DNA of 32,549 bases from a bacterium BMS3Abin04 (GTDB taxonomy: Bacteria > Bacteroidota > Ignavibacteria > Ignavibacteriales > Melioribacteraceae), in assembly GCA_002898175.1 (NCBI GenBank), contig BDSW01000291.1, positions 1-32,549 of the forward strand. Reading direction: 5' to 3'. Shown in pieces: positions 16,667-25,978 of the stretch. Every line of letters begins with the position of its first letter. Position 1 is the first letter of the stretch. The translations under genes and the position numbers were made by a program. The notes under the pieces are model-generated. The model saw only the letters and a list, made by a program, of their open reading frames with translations, made no database searches and had not been told where the DNA came from.

Positions 16667-17989
16667 TTATTGTTTCCTTGACCCGTCCGGATTATACAAA
16701 ACACCTTTCACAAGTTTTCCCATATTGTATTCTGCTTCGCTCTTAAGTAAACCGTTTTTGTAATAAGTATAATAATTACCGTTTTTTAATCCGTTTTTGA
16801 AATATCCGTATTCTTCTATTTCCCCATTTGGAAAATAAGCAGTGAACATTCCGTTTTTCTTCCCGTTTTTATAAATCACTTCGGATTTAGTCTTTCCATT
16901 TTGATAAAATTCTTTTGCTTCTCCGGAGAGGATACTATCTCTGTAAATCGCAAATAATTTTAATTTACCTGATTTATAAAAGTACTTTGCAGTATCTTGA
17001 AGAATGCCGCTGTAATAATTCAATATGGAAATTAATGTACCGTACGAATCGTAATTGTATTCTTTTCCATTAATAGTATCGGCTGAATAATTAATAATTT
17101 TTTGCAGAATACCCGCATCGGAATAATACCGGCAGGTACTATCTAATTTGCCGTCTTTATAATTAGCAGCTGCTTTTAGAAAGCCGTTTTCATAATAGTT
17201 TTTATTTAGTCCGTCCAGCCTGCCAAGATGAAAATGTTTCTCGGATTTTAGTACCCCGTTCGTATAGTAATCGTTGAAGTCTTCTTCAACTTTATCAAAA
17301 TTACCAACTATATCAAATCTCTTCCTTTTTACAATTTGTCCATTAATGTATGTATCGATAACTTTAATTGAACCATCAGGGTAATAAATGTATGAAGTGC
17401 CGTCTAATTTATTATTCTTATAATTCGCTTCCAGTGCAACACCGCCGTAATCATTATAAACCTTACTGGTTCCTTCCAATTTACCGTTTACGTAGTTGCG
17501 TACAACTTCCAATTTCCCGTCTTTGTTAAAGATTTTTGAAATACCGTTTAATTTATCGTTCTCATAATTCCAAATACCCTGCAGAGTTCCGTCTTTGTAA
17601 TACGTTTCTGTAAATCCTGTCCTAATTCCGTTTTCAAAATTGGGTGTTGCCCATAATTTACCTGTTTCATAATACCATTTTGATTTACCTTCCAATTTCC
17701 CATGATTATAGTTCCATACCATACTCAATGTGCCGTCTTCAAAATACCAAAATGATTTACCCTCTTCTAAACCATTTTTGTATTCCCAATCTTTCCATAA
17801 AGTCCCGCTTTCATAATATTCTTTATATTCGCCATTTCTTTTCCCGTTAACGTAAACTCCTTCCGACTTTAACTTACCGCTGTTATAAAAAGTTTTTTTT
17901 ATTTCGGAACCGGAATTTTGGGATAAGATTGAACCGGAATATGAAAAAATAAAAATTAGAGTAATAAAAATTATATTATTGGATATCAA
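16667..17989 (-). CDS. Exported MORN-variant (YwqK-like) repeat protein
   Basis: After a hydrophobic signal peptide ('IIFITLIFIFSYSGSILSQ'), nearly the whole 440-residue protein is about 17 tandem units of ~23 residues of the form G-K-x-x-G-x-x-x-x-Y-Y-x-x-G-x-L-x-x-x-x-x-Y, the MORN_2 (YwqK) type. One unit near residues 220-245 is degenerate. Such repeats form extended beta-meander surfaces; function is unknown in free-living bacteria. No ATG is available before the signal peptide: the start is TTG, preceded by AGGA five bases upstream, which supports it. It sits 54 bp after the thioredoxin-like gene on the same strand and may be co-expressed with it. Confidence 0.82.
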   Translation of the reverse strand: MISNNIIFITLIFIFSYSGSILSQNSGSEIKKTFYNSGKLKSEGVYVNGKRNGEYKEYYESGTLWKDWEYKNGLEEGKSFWYFEDGTLSMVWNYNHGKLEGKSKWYYETGKLWATPNFENGIRTGFTETYYKDGTLQGIWNYENDKLNGISKIFNKDGKLEVVRNYVNGKLEGTSKVYNDYGGVALEANYKNNKLDGTSYIYYPDGSIKVIDTYINGQIVKRKRFDIVGNFDKVEEDFNDYYTNGVLKSEKHFHLGRLDGLNKNYYENGFLKAAANYKDGKLDSTCRYYSDAGILQKIINYSADTINGKEYNYDSYGTLISILNYYSGILQDTAKYFYKSGKLKLFAIYRDSILSGEAKEFYQNGKTKSEVIYKNGKKNGMFTAYFPNGEIEEYGYFKNGLKNGNYYTYYKNGLLKSEAEYNMGKLVKGVLYNPDGSRKQ

Positions 17990-18043
17990 AGTATTCCTAA
18001 GAGAAAGTTTTTTACAATTGACTGCTTAACGGGGAAATGCAAT

Positions 18044-18442
18044 TTATAATTCGGCAAGTTTTTTACGCAAAGCTGTTTCATTTCTAAAGCCGATCATTAC
18101 ATCCTTAATTTGATTCCCTTTAACAAAAATAGTTGATGGCGTTCCCATTATTCCGAATGCCCTGGCATCACTAACATTTTGAGAAGCGTCAATCATAAAT
18201 ATATTACTAAAATCTTTTTTTAATTCTTCCATAACCGGACTTTGCTGCTTACATGCATGGCAGTTAGGTGAATAGAAATACAACACCGAATTTTTGTCTT
18301 TTATCAAATTTTTAAGACTACTGCTTAATTTATCAAACGGTAACGGTTGACCTATAAATTTTCTGGATTTGAAGTATGCAGTAAATTGCATGGCTAAAAA
18401 TAACACAACTAACGCAACAACTATGATTAATAAAACATTCAT
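18044..18442 (-). CDS. Membrane-anchored thioredoxin-like protein
   Basis: A 132-residue protein with one N-terminal membrane segment (residues 3-22) and a thioredoxin fold: the active site C61-H-A-C64, a preceding 'VLYFYSPN' strand, and a cis-proline P102 in 'GTPST'. The usual Trp before the CxxC is replaced (SPNC). It is likely a thiol-disulfide oxidoreductase or a disulfide-reducing protein. Topology is uncertain: a short N-terminal anchor followed by basic residues 25-28 ('KSRK') may place the domain in the cytoplasm. It is divergent from the thioesterase gene with a 114-bp gap. Confidence 0.85.
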   Translation of the reverse strand: MNVLLIIVVALVVLFLAMQFTAYFKSRKFIGQPLPFDKLSSSLKNLIKDKNSVLYFYSPNCHACKQQSPVMEELKKDFSNIFMIDASQNVSDARAFGIMGTPSTIFVKGNQIKDVMIGFRNETALRKKLAEL

Positions 18443-18556
18443 AAAATATGTTTCTGTTTGTAAAAAAGTATTTAAATTTAGAAAAGAAATTATATATTAA
18501 ATTCAGTAAAAATCCAATTTTTAAAAGGCAATTATTTTTACACTAATTTCTGTATT

Positions 18557-18964
18557 ATGTTTATAAACAAGAGTCGAATATATTTTAATCAAGTTGATCC
18601 CGGCGGAATTCTTTTTTACGGAGAAGTTTTTAACATTGTTCATTGCGCTTACGAAGATATGTTCAACGGTTTTAATCTTGGTGTAAATTATTTTGAGCAT
18701 CCGGAATTTGCTGTTCCGATTATACATACTGAAGCGGATTACTTAAAACCGATTAAGCTAGGAGATGAAATTATTACAAGAATTATTGTATCGGAATTAA
18801 AAACTTCTTCCTTTTCCCTTGAGTATGAAGTTCAGGATATTTTTGGTAATATCTTGGTAAAAGTAAAAACCGTTCATGTATTTGTAAGAAAAAAAGGTTT
18901 TTCCAAAACAGAATTACCAACTGAATTACGTAATAAACTTAGCGATTTATATTTCGCAAAATAA
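18557..18964 (+). CDS. Hotdog-fold acyl-CoA thioesterase, candidate DHNA-CoA hydrolase (MenI)
   Basis: A 135-residue single-domain 4HBT thioesterase. The family signature 'FNQVDPGGILFYG' places the probable catalytic Asp at D14, and E33 follows at the usual distance in the long helix. YbgC/FcbC-type enzymes share this layout. In menaquinone synthesis 1,4-dihydroxy-2-naphthoyl-CoA, made by MenB, must be hydrolysed before prenylation by MenA; a hotdog thioesterase does this in cyanobacteria and E. coli. The gene ends 27 bp from the 3' end of menE, facing the men operon, and no other thioesterase is in the cluster, so a MenI role is a reasonable inference from context. A YbgC-like role with acyl-ACP/CoA is the alternative. 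Confidence 0.8.
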   Translation: MFINKSRIYFNQVDPGGILFYGEVFNIVHCAYEDMFNGFNLGVNYFEHPEFAVPIIHTEADYLKPIKLGDEIITRIIVSELKTSSFSLEYEVQDIFGNILVKVKTVHVFVRKKGFSKTELPTELRNKLSDLYFAK

Positions 18965-18991
18965 ATTTAGTGTTTGGGAACAGCAATAATT

Positions 18992-20443
18992 TTAAAGTTT
19001 ACTGATCATCTCATAAACTTTTCTTGTTTGTATTTTCCCTAAAGAAGTTTTTGGCAGTTTATCTACAAAATATATTCTTTTTGGAATTTTAAATCCCGGC
19101 AGTTTTTTTCTGAGGAACATTTTTACATCATTTCCATTTATAACGGAATTATTCTCTTTAACTATTACACCGACTATAATTTTGCCCCATTCATTATCAT
19201 CTAAACCGATAACGCAAGTTTCCGCAACTCCGGGTATCTTAGATATTACGTTTTCAACTTCAAGAGGATTGATATTTTCCCCACCGGAAATAATCAAATT
19301 ATCTTTTCGGTTTTGCAAGAATAAATATCCTTCATTATCTAAGTATCCGATATCACCCATCAAAAAAGAATTGTTTGCGAATTGACCTATAGAATCTTTT
19401 TTGTTCATGAAATATCCGCTAGCAACCGAGTTGCCGGTGACTTGGATTTCACCCTTTAAATTAGTTCCCGGAACGTTCCCGTCAATATCAATTATTTTTA
19501 GAACATTTCCGGGAAACGGCTTACCTACAGACTTTGGTCTCTTTTGAAATTCCTTGTAATTTAAATAAGTTATCATCGAAGAGGTTTCGGTAGAGCCGTA
19601 AACTTTTACGACCGGCCAACCTTTAGTAATAGCTGAATGAATTAATCCTGTATGTGCTGGACCGCCGCCGATGAAGGCAATCCTTAAATTATTGTTCGGT
19701 TCTATCCCCATTTCCAATAACCGTTTTAACATTGTTGGTACCAGTGAAATAATTGAGGGATTGAATTTTTTGATCGCTTCAGCTAAATCAAATGTCTTTA
19801 GTGATGCCGGTAAAATAATTGCAGTGCCGGAAAGAAGTGCACGGGTAATAACAGAAAAACCGCCAATATGAAAAAACGGAAGACTTGCAAGTAATTTGTC
19901 GTTAGCTGAAAAGTTAAATACATTATTGATTGAAGTAAAGCTTGCCGTAAGATTATTATGTTCAAGAATAACACCCTTTGGTCTTTCGGTAGTTCCCGAA
20001 GTAAACAATATCAATGCATCCTTTTCATTACACAAAGGAAGTTTGCTCGCCTGATTTTGCTTATCGGTTTTAGAGAATGGGAAAACGTTACTTTTGAATT
20101 CCGCACTAATTTTTACTTCTGAGGTTTTGTGAACTAAAGTTGTTTGAACGTTAGCATTTGTGAGTAATTTTTCAATTTCTTTATTAAGCAAATTAAAATT
20201 TAAAGGAACTGCAACAGCGCAAATTTTCCAAATACTCAATAAAGCGATTATAAAATCTTTATTGTTGGGACTGATTATTCCAACATTATTTCCGGGTTTT
20301 ATACCAAGAGAAATTAAATAATTTGCAAAACTCTCAACCTTTTCAGCTAATTCAGCGTAAGATAATTTTACACAGGTTCCAAGAATTGCAGTTTTGTCCG
20401 GAGTGAGTTTCCCGTATTTAAGCCATATAAAGTTTTTTCTCAA
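18992..20443 (-). CDS. menE: o-succinylbenzoate-CoA ligase MenE
   Basis: MenE activates o-succinylbenzoate to its CoA thioester with ATP. The 483-residue adenylate-forming enzyme has the P-loop 'FTSGTTERPKG' (147-157), the 'YGSTETSS' motif, 'GDIGYLDNEGYLFLQNRKDNLIISGGENI' as motif A7/A8 region, and the catalytic C-terminal Lys in 'KTSLGKIQ'. Length is typical. The start is TTG: no ATG is available in frame upstream of the family-conserved 'WLKYGKLTPDKTAI' segment. The 5' end overlaps menC by 26 bp. It is the last gene of the men operon. Assignment as MenE rather than another acyl-CoA ligase rests on the operon. Confidence 0.92.
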   Translation of the reverse strand: MRKNFIWLKYGKLTPDKTAILGTCVKLSYAELAEKVESFANYLISLGIKPGNNVGIISPNNKDFIIALLSIWKICAVAVPLNFNLLNKEIEKLLTNANVQTTLVHKTSEVKISAEFKSNVFPFSKTDKQNQASKLPLCNEKDALILFTSGTTERPKGVILEHNNLTASFTSINNVFNFSANDKLLASLPFFHIGGFSVITRALLSGTAIILPASLKTFDLAEAIKKFNPSIISLVPTMLKRLLEMGIEPNNNLRIAFIGGGPAHTGLIHSAITKGWPVVKVYGSTETSSMITYLNYKEFQKRPKSVGKPFPGNVLKIIDIDGNVPGTNLKGEIQVTGNSVASGYFMNKKDSIGQFANNSFLMGDIGYLDNEGYLFLQNRKDNLIISGGENINPLEVENVISKIPGVAETCVIGLDDNEWGKIIVGVIVKENNSVINGNDVKMFLRKKLPGFKIPKRIYFVDKLPKTSLGKIQTRKVYEMISKL

Positions 20444-21515
20444 ATTGTTCGTCGCCGGAAAGTTTAGTTATATATTCTTTATACTTATCAAAATCAAATT
20501 TAACAAAACCGTTTTTAATTTTGTAAAAATCGGGCGTTAAATCATTTTTATAAAATTCGGTAGTCGCTAATCCATGTGCAAAATTATGATTGGTATTTGA
20601 AGCTAACAATGGAAGAATACTCCGCCCGACAGCGCTTTCCAGAGCAGAAGATATTATAATGTTAACCCCTTTTAAATTGGCATAATTAATCATTTTTATT
20701 GTGTCAAATATTCCGCCGTTAAGCATTGGCTTTATAACAATAAAGTCAAATATATCAGAGTCTATTAGATTAATTGTATTGTTCAAATTATTTGCGGATT
20801 CATCCGGAGCAATTTTAATGGGACTTGTTCTTGATAAATTTATTAACTCATTTGTATCTTTAACAGGTTGTTCAATAAATTCAATATTATAATTAGTTAT
20901 TTGAGATATGTTTTCTTTTGCTTTCTCAAGCAACCAAGAACCATTTAAATCCAACCGCAGTTTTATTTTAGTATCAATGGATTTGTAAGCAGCATCTATA
21001 ATTTGCAGGTCATCATAAAAATTTCTCCTGCCGATTTTTATTTTCACAGATGAATAATTCCCGACTGTAATTTCTTCAATTTTTTTAACTGTTTCTTTCA
21101 ATGGTAATTTCCCAACTACAGCATTAACCGGAATTTTATTTTGAACTCCGGTTGATATCAAATTAATTACCGGTCGATAATTTGAATGTATTGCAAAATT
21201 CATTATCGCTTGTTCCAATGCGAATTTTGTAACCGGATATTTATTAAACGCCGGAGAAGCAGAAAGTGAAATTGCATCCTCAATTTCTAAGCCTGAGAAC
21301 TCAGATATTTTTTCTTTAAGTAAATTTTTGATATCATTTAAATTTTCAGAACCGAAGTTTTGTAAAGGAGCAGCTTCGCCGTAAGATTTATTCCCTTCAT
21401 CATCTATAAGTTGTAGAATAATAATATCTCTTAACTTAAATGTTTGTTTTGAGGTAATGAAAATTGAATTGAACTTTAGGCGATAGGGAAAGTATTTAAA
21501 TTCCCTAATTTTCAT
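20418..21515 (-). CDS. menC: o-succinylbenzoate synthase MenC
   Basis: MenC dehydrates SHCHC to o-succinylbenzoate. The 365-residue enolase-superfamily protein has the catalytic K158-x-K160 ('VKIKIG'), metal ligands D189 ('RLDLNGSW'), E215 ('FIEQP') and D238 ('APDES'), and K262 ('VIKPML') on the opposite face. All expected residues are present. The ATG overlaps the menA stop by four bases, and its 3' end overlaps menE by 26 bp. The N-terminal capping domain contains 'GEAAPLQNFG', typical of MenC. Family members in this clade can also act as dipeptide epimerases or N-acylamino-acid racemases, but the operon settles the function. Confidence 0.93.
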   Translation of the reverse strand: MKIREFKYFPYRLKFNSIFITSKQTFKLRDIIILQLIDDEGNKSYGEAAPLQNFGSENLNDIKNLLKEKISEFSGLEIEDAISLSASPAFNKYPVTKFALEQAIMNFAIHSNYRPVINLISTGVQNKIPVNAVVGKLPLKETVKKIEEITVGNYSSVKIKIGRRNFYDDLQIIDAAYKSIDTKIKLRLDLNGSWLLEKAKENISQITNYNIEFIEQPVKDTNELINLSRTSPIKIAPDESANNLNNTINLIDSDIFDFIVIKPMLNGGIFDTIKMINYANLKGVNIIISSALESAVGRSILPLLASNTNHNFAHGLATTEFYKNDLTPDFYKIKNGFVKFDFDKYKEYITKLSGDEQFEKKLYMA

Positions 21516-22411
21516 ATTGAAATACCGAATGCAAATAATAGCCCGTAAACAGCAGAAAGTATTGCCGTTAAAGCCAGCGTTTTATTAAGTTCAGTTCCTT
21601 TATATTTATAAATCATTCTTACAAGCCGAATCGCTAAAGGAAGTGATAATAACGGAAGGAATACAAATAAACTTTGTTTATATGTAAAATAAACCACAAA
21701 AAGGATTAAGTAAGAAACAATTGTAAAAGTTAGGTATTGAATTCGAGTTAAGCGTTTACCTAATTTTACAGCAAGAGTAATTTTACCGGCGGAAGCATCT
21801 TCTTCAATATCACGGTAGTTGTTTACTACTAATATGTTTGTAATTAAAGCACCAACAGGAATTGATGCCCAAAGAACCAAAGGCGTAATATCTACTGCCT
21901 GTACGTAGTAAGTCCCGACAGTACCAACAAAACCAAAGAAGACAAAGACGAATATATCTCCTAAACCGTTATATGCAAGCGGATACGGACCGGCTGTATA
22001 AGCTATCCCGGCTAATATTGACATAATGCCGATTAGCAATGTAATCCATGTTGAAATGTAAACCAGGTAAAGTCCAAACAAAAAAGTTAATGCAAAAATT
22101 AAAATAATTCCGATTTTCATTTCTTTTACGGAAATTAAGCCTGATGCCAATACCCTTAAAGGTCCGACTCTGTCTTCTTTATCCGTACCGGAAAGATAAT
22201 CGTATAAATCGTTTACAAAGTTTGTCCCTATTTGTATTAAAAGGGCACAAGTTAAAGCCACTAAAGTAGCAAGTAATTTAAATTTATGGTCATAAAGTGC
22301 AATGGACGAGCCGATAAGAACCGGGACTATTGCTGCAGGTAATGTTTTTAGCCTGCTTGCAAAAATCCAGCTTTCAAATTTAGAATATTTTTGTATCGTC
22401 GTTTCTATCAT
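21512..22411 (-). CDS. menA: 1,4-dihydroxy-2-naphthoate polyprenyltransferase MenA
   Basis: MenA attaches the polyprenyl tail to DHNA, giving demethylmenaquinone in the membrane. The 299-residue UbiA-family protein has about eight or nine hydrophobic segments, the first Asp-rich motif N67-D68-x-x-D71-x-x-x-G-x-D77 ('NDLYDYLSGTD') and the second 'NNYRDIEEDASAGK' near residue 202. Both are standard for MenA. It follows menB by 54 bp and overlaps menC by ATGA. A MenG/UbiE methyltransferase, needed to finish menaquinone, is not in the window. Confidence 0.94.
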   Translation of the reverse strand: MIETTIQKYSKFESWIFASRLKTLPAAIVPVLIGSSIALYDHKFKLLATLVALTCALLIQIGTNFVNDLYDYLSGTDKEDRVGPLRVLASGLISVKEMKIGIILIFALTFLFGLYLVYISTWITLLIGIMSILAGIAYTAGPYPLAYNGLGDIFVFVFFGFVGTVGTYYVQAVDITPLVLWASIPVGALITNILVVNNYRDIEEDASAGKITLAVKLGKRLTRIQYLTFTIVSYLILFVVYFTYKQSLFVFLPLLSLPLAIRLVRMIYKYKGTELNKTLALTAILSAVYGLLFAFGISI

Positions 22412-22465
22412 TTTCTATAATTTTTATAATAAACTAATTAACTATCGTAAATGGAAATGTCGTGT

Positions 22466-23299
22466 TTAAGGCACTCTTGGGAATTTTTTAAAGTCCGGTT
22501 TTCGTTTTTCATTATATGCTTTTTTCCCTTCCTGGGCTTCTTCACTCATATAATAAAGTAAAGTTGCATTGCCTGCTAATTCTTGTATCCCCGCTTGTCC
22601 GTCTAATTCGGCATTAAATGCCGATTTTAATAATCTAATTGAGAGCGGACTTTTTTCTAAAATCTCTTGTGCCCATTCTACACCTTCCTTTTCTAATTCG
22701 TTAAGCGGAACAACTTTATTTACCATTCCCATTTCGTAAGCTTCTTCGGCGCTGTATTGCCTGCATAGAAACCAAATTTCTCTGGCTCTTTTTTGACCGA
22801 CCATTCTTGCTAAATAGCTCGCTCCAAATCCCCCGTCAAAACTACCGACTTTCGGTCCGGTTTGACCGAAGACTGCATTATCGGCTGCAATTGTTAAATC
22901 GCAAACAACGTGTAAAACATGCCCTCCGCCAATTGCATACCCGGCTACAAGAGCAATTACCGGTTTGGGTATACTTCTGATTAATTTCTGAAGGTCTAAA
23001 ACATTTAATCTGGGAACCCCATCCGTACCGACATAACCTTTATCTCCTCTAATTCTTTGGTCGCCTCCCGAACAGAAAGCGTATTTACCGTCTTTTGCCG
23101 GACCCTTGCCTGTTAAAAGAACAACACCTATTTCAGGGTCTTCCCGTGCGTCGGAAAATGCATCATACATTTCCAGTACGGTTTCCGGTCTGAAAGCATT
23201 TCTTACTTCCGGTCGATTTATTGTAACTTTGGCAATACCATCCAATTTTTCATAAATAATATCTTGGTAATCTTTTGCTTTAATCCAATTGAAGTTCAT
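22466..23299 (-). CDS. menB: 1,4-dihydroxy-2-naphthoyl-CoA synthase MenB
   Basis: MenB cyclises o-succinylbenzoyl-CoA to DHNA-CoA. The 277-residue crotonase-fold protein has the oxyanion-hole segments 'FCSGGDQ' (75-80) and '[11 protein letters not shown]' (120-130) and the catalytic Asp D155 in 'VGSFDGGFG'. The segment Q146-T147-G148-P149 is the bicarbonate-using (E. coli-like) type; other MenBs have Asp at the Gly148 position and supply the carboxylate themselves. A Shine-Dalgarno AAGGA lies about 6 bases before the ATG. It begins 92 bp after menH, the largest gap in the men operon, and is followed by menA. Confidence 0.95.
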   Translation of the reverse strand: MNFNWIKAKDYQDIIYEKLDGIAKVTINRPEVRNAFRPETVLEMYDAFSDAREDPEIGVVLLTGKGPAKDGKYAFCSGGDQRIRGDKGYVGTDGVPRLNVLDLQKLIRSIPKPVIALVAGYAIGGGHVLHVVCDLTIAADNAVFGQTGPKVGSFDGGFGASYLARMVGQKRAREIWFLCRQYSAEEAYEMGMVNKVVPLNELEKEGVEWAQEILEKSPLSIRLLKSAFNAELDGQAGIQELAGNATLLYYMSEEAQEGKKAYNEKRKPDFKKFPRVP

Positions 23300-23391
23300 G
23301 ATATTCCTTAAGATTAAACACAGTTAAATTAAGCTTTTTACAATGCTCTAAATAAATTTAATGATTACAAATAAAAGAAACACATTATATT

Positions 23392-24213
23392 TTAATTGTT
23401 TAAAAATCGGTTAAGAAAAATAATAAATTCTTGCGGTTTTTCTAAGTGTACATTGTGTCCGGTATTTTTAATTATAACATGTTTTGCATTTGGAAGTTCT
23501 GAAGAAAGTTTTTTATTAATTGTTGTAAACTTATTATCCAAATTTCCTGAAATAAGAAGAGTATTAGTTTTTAGGTTATAAAGCTTTTCCCAATAATTCG
23601 GCATCGTACCCGTCCCGAAACCTCGTAAGGAATTAGCCAAACCTGTCCTGCTGTTGAATTTCCTTCTTTCTACTATTTCGTTATATGTGTTTGACGGAAG
23701 ATTTTTAAGTGATTCAAACAACGATTGGTTTAACCAATAACTTATAAAATCATCAATACTATTTTGCTCAATAAAATTGGCTAGATCATTATCTTTTTGT
23801 TCTCGCTGTTTTTTCTCAGTTTCATTTATAATTCCTGCGGTTGAACTTTCTAAAACAAGTTTATCAACTTTTTTCGGATAATTAAAAGCATATGCTAAAG
23901 CAGCTCTGCCGCCCATTGAATAACCAACCAGAACTGTGTTTTTAATCTCAAAATAATTTAGGATAAAATCTATACTTTTGATAATAAAGTCAGTCGAATA
24001 ATAGTATAATGTTTCCGGCGAACTACTTTTCCCATGACCAGTTAAATCAATTGCAATTGGTTCAAATTCTGACGGCAGTTTATCAAATATAAAAAACCAG
24101 TCTTCGGCACATCCTGTAAATCCGTGTAAAAATAAAACAGGAATCTTTTCCCGAAGGGCATTTTTATTTCCCGTTATTACATTTATTTCAATATTATCAT
24201 TTCGGATTATCAT
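23392..24213 (-). CDS. menH: SHCHC synthase MenH (alpha/beta hydrolase)
   Basis: MenH eliminates pyruvate from SEPHCHC to make SHCHC. The 273-residue alpha/beta-hydrolase has the oxyanion-side 'LHGFTG' (29-34), the nucleophile S99 in 'GYSMGGR', 'DLTGHGKSS' (56-64) and the catalytic His in 'NTGHNVHLEKP' near the C-terminus. The GYSMGGR and LTGHGxS motifs are those of MenH rather than of general esterases. The ATG overlaps the menD stop by 17 bp. The genomic position between menD and menB matches pathway order. Confidence 0.92.
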   Translation of the reverse strand: MIIRNDNIEINVITGNKNALREKIPVLFLHGFTGCAEDWFFIFDKLPSEFEPIAIDLTGHGKSSSPETLYYYSTDFIIKSIDFILNYFEIKNTVLVGYSMGGRAALAYAFNYPKKVDKLVLESSTAGIINETEKKQREQKDNDLANFIEQNSIDDFISYWLNQSLFESLKNLPSNTYNEIVERRKFNSRTGLANSLRGFGTGTMPNYWEKLYNLKTNTLLISGNLDNKFTTINKKLSSELPNAKHVIIKNTGHNVHLEKPQEFIIFLNRFLNN

Positions 24214-25978
24214 TGTATGTCTTTATTTCTTTATCGACCTTCTGCCAATAAGCTTCTCTTATTTTAAGTGAATTTTTAGCATTAGTTTTTATTCTTAAAA
24301 CCGTAAATCTTTTTCTCTTTAATGCAGATAGAAAATGAGTATTCAAATCTTCCCAATTTTCAATTTCGTACGAATTTCCACCGTAGCTTTTAGCAAAACT
24401 TAATAAATCAATATCTAAAGGTGCACGGAAATAATTAGTGAAAGATTTTCTGTAACTCGAAATTGGAAGCATATTAAAAATACCTCCGCCATTGTTATCA
24501 ATTAGAATTATTACTAACGGTATTTTCTGTTTCCGTAAAATCAACAAACTATTCATATCATGATAAAACGCCAAATCACCAATAATAAGAACTGTCGGGT
24601 TTACGGATTCAACGGCAACTCCGGCGGCTGTTGAAATAATTCCGTCAATACCGCTTGCACCTCGGTTTGAAAAAATATTAATATACTTTTTATTGAAGGA
24701 GGCAAAAAAATCCAAATCCCGCACAGGCATACTGTTGGAAAACATAAAATTCGTATTATTTGGTATTAGTTTAAAGGTCTCTGTAACTATTCTTCCTTCA
24801 AAAGGAAATTTTGCATTCTCAATCTTTTCTCTTTTAATATCTTCAGAAATTTTTTCATATGTGAGTAATTTATTTATCCATTCTTTCGACCTCGTGAAAT
24901 TTAAATTTTTTGTACTATCAAGAAAACTTCTACAAAAATCTTCCGGTGTGATTGCAAAAACATTTTGTGCTGTCCGGGAAGGATCTTGATAATCTCCGAA
25001 AGAATTAATTAAATATTTATCGGCTTTCGATTTTTTAATAAAATTTTGTACAATATTGGAAATAGGAGTGTTTCCGAACTGAATTATTATTTCAGCTCTA
25101 ATTATTTTTTTTAATGCATCCGATTTAAGAAATGCTGTTGAATTGCTGAGGACAAGCTTTTTTGAAGAATTACTAAATCGGAGTCCGGAATTCCCTTCGG
25201 CGAATATCGGGTATCCGAGTTTAGAAGCAAAGGACGTACATATTTCGGGAAATTTATTGCTATAGTTATATCCGCCGCAGATAATAATTCCCTTTCTATA
25301 TTTTTTAACTGCTCCGGTAAATTCGGCAATCTTATTTTTGCTAAGCAAATCGGTTTTGCTTATTCCTGCTTTGCTATAAATAAAAACTTTTGATTTCGTA
25401 ATAAAGTCTTTGCTGATACTATCCGTAAAAGTTTTAGGTTCGAAAGGTTTTCTAAAAGGAAAATTTAAATGGATGGGACCGCGTTTGAAGATTAAACTAT
25501 TCTGAACTGCGGTATGAGTAATCTTTTTAAGCCGGTTTATTTTGTTCATTGATAAAGAAGGAAGACCGATATTAGCAAAATATCTTATGTGGTTAGCATA
25601 AATATTCTGTTGATTTATAGTTTGATTTGCTCCGCAATTTTGCATTTCGGGAGGTCTATCGGCTGTGCAAACTATCAATGGAATTCGTTGTTGAAATGCT
25701 TCGATAATAGCCGGATAAAGATTAGCCGTAGCAGTGCCGGAAGTAGTAACTACTGCCACCGGAGAGTTTGTTTTATTTGCTAAACCAAGAGCAAAAAAAC
25801 CGCTTGTTCGCTCATCTATATTTACAAAAGTCTTTATTTTACTGTTTTCGGAAAATGCTAAGGTTAGAGGAGTACTTCTTGAACCCGGAGAAATACTTGC
25901 GTATTTAACGCCGGATTTACTCAGTTGTTCGACAAAAATTTGTGCCCATAGAAAATTACGATTGACGTGATTTTTCAT
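24197..25978 (-). CDS. menD: SEPHCHC synthase MenD
   Basis: MenD is the ThDP enzyme that joins 2-oxoglutarate to isochorismate. The 593-residue protein has 'SPGSRSTPL' (30-38), the ThDP-activating Glu E56 ('DERTSGFFALG') and the ThDP/Mg2+ motif from G467-D468 ('GDLAFYHD') to N495-N496 ('DNNGGGIF'). The MenD-specific 'SNSMPVRD' precedes the C-terminal domain. Length is somewhat longer than E. coli MenD (556). The gene overlaps menF by 23 bp at its start and menH by 17 bp at its end. Confidence 0.95.
   Translation of the reverse strand: MKNHVNRNFLWAQIFVEQLSKSGVKYASISPGSRSTPLTLAFSENSKIKTFVNIDERTSGFFALGLANKTNSPVAVVTTSGTATANLYPAIIEAFQQRIPLIVCTADRPPEMQNCGANQTINQQNIYANHIRYFANIGLPSLSMNKINRLKKITHTAVQNSLIFKRGPIHLNFPFRKPFEPKTFTDSISKDFITKSKVFIYSKAGISKTDLLSKNKIAEFTGAVKKYRKGIIICGGYNYSNKFPEICTSFASKLGYPIFAEGNSGLRFSNSSKKLVLSNSTAFLKSDALKKIIRAEIIIQFGNTPISNIVQNFIKKSKADKYLINSFGDYQDPSRTAQNVFAITPEDFCRSFLDSTKNLNFTRSKEWINKLLTYEKISEDIKREKIENAKFPFEGRIVTETFKLIPNNTNFMFSNSMPVRDLDFFASFNKKYINIFSNRGASGIDGIISTAAGVAVESVNPTVLIIGDLAFYHDMNSLLILRKQKIPLVIILIDNNGGGIFNMLPISSYRKSFTNYFRAPLDIDLLSFAKSYGGNSYEIENWEDLNTHFLSALKRKRFTVLRIKTNAKNSLKIREAYWQKVDKEIKTYNDNPK

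Noticed and set aside
24693-24989. Plus-strand open frame of 98 codons inside menD
   Set aside because: It is antisense to a well-conserved enzyme, with no family-like features or start signals. Other frames opposite real genes were rejected for the same reason.
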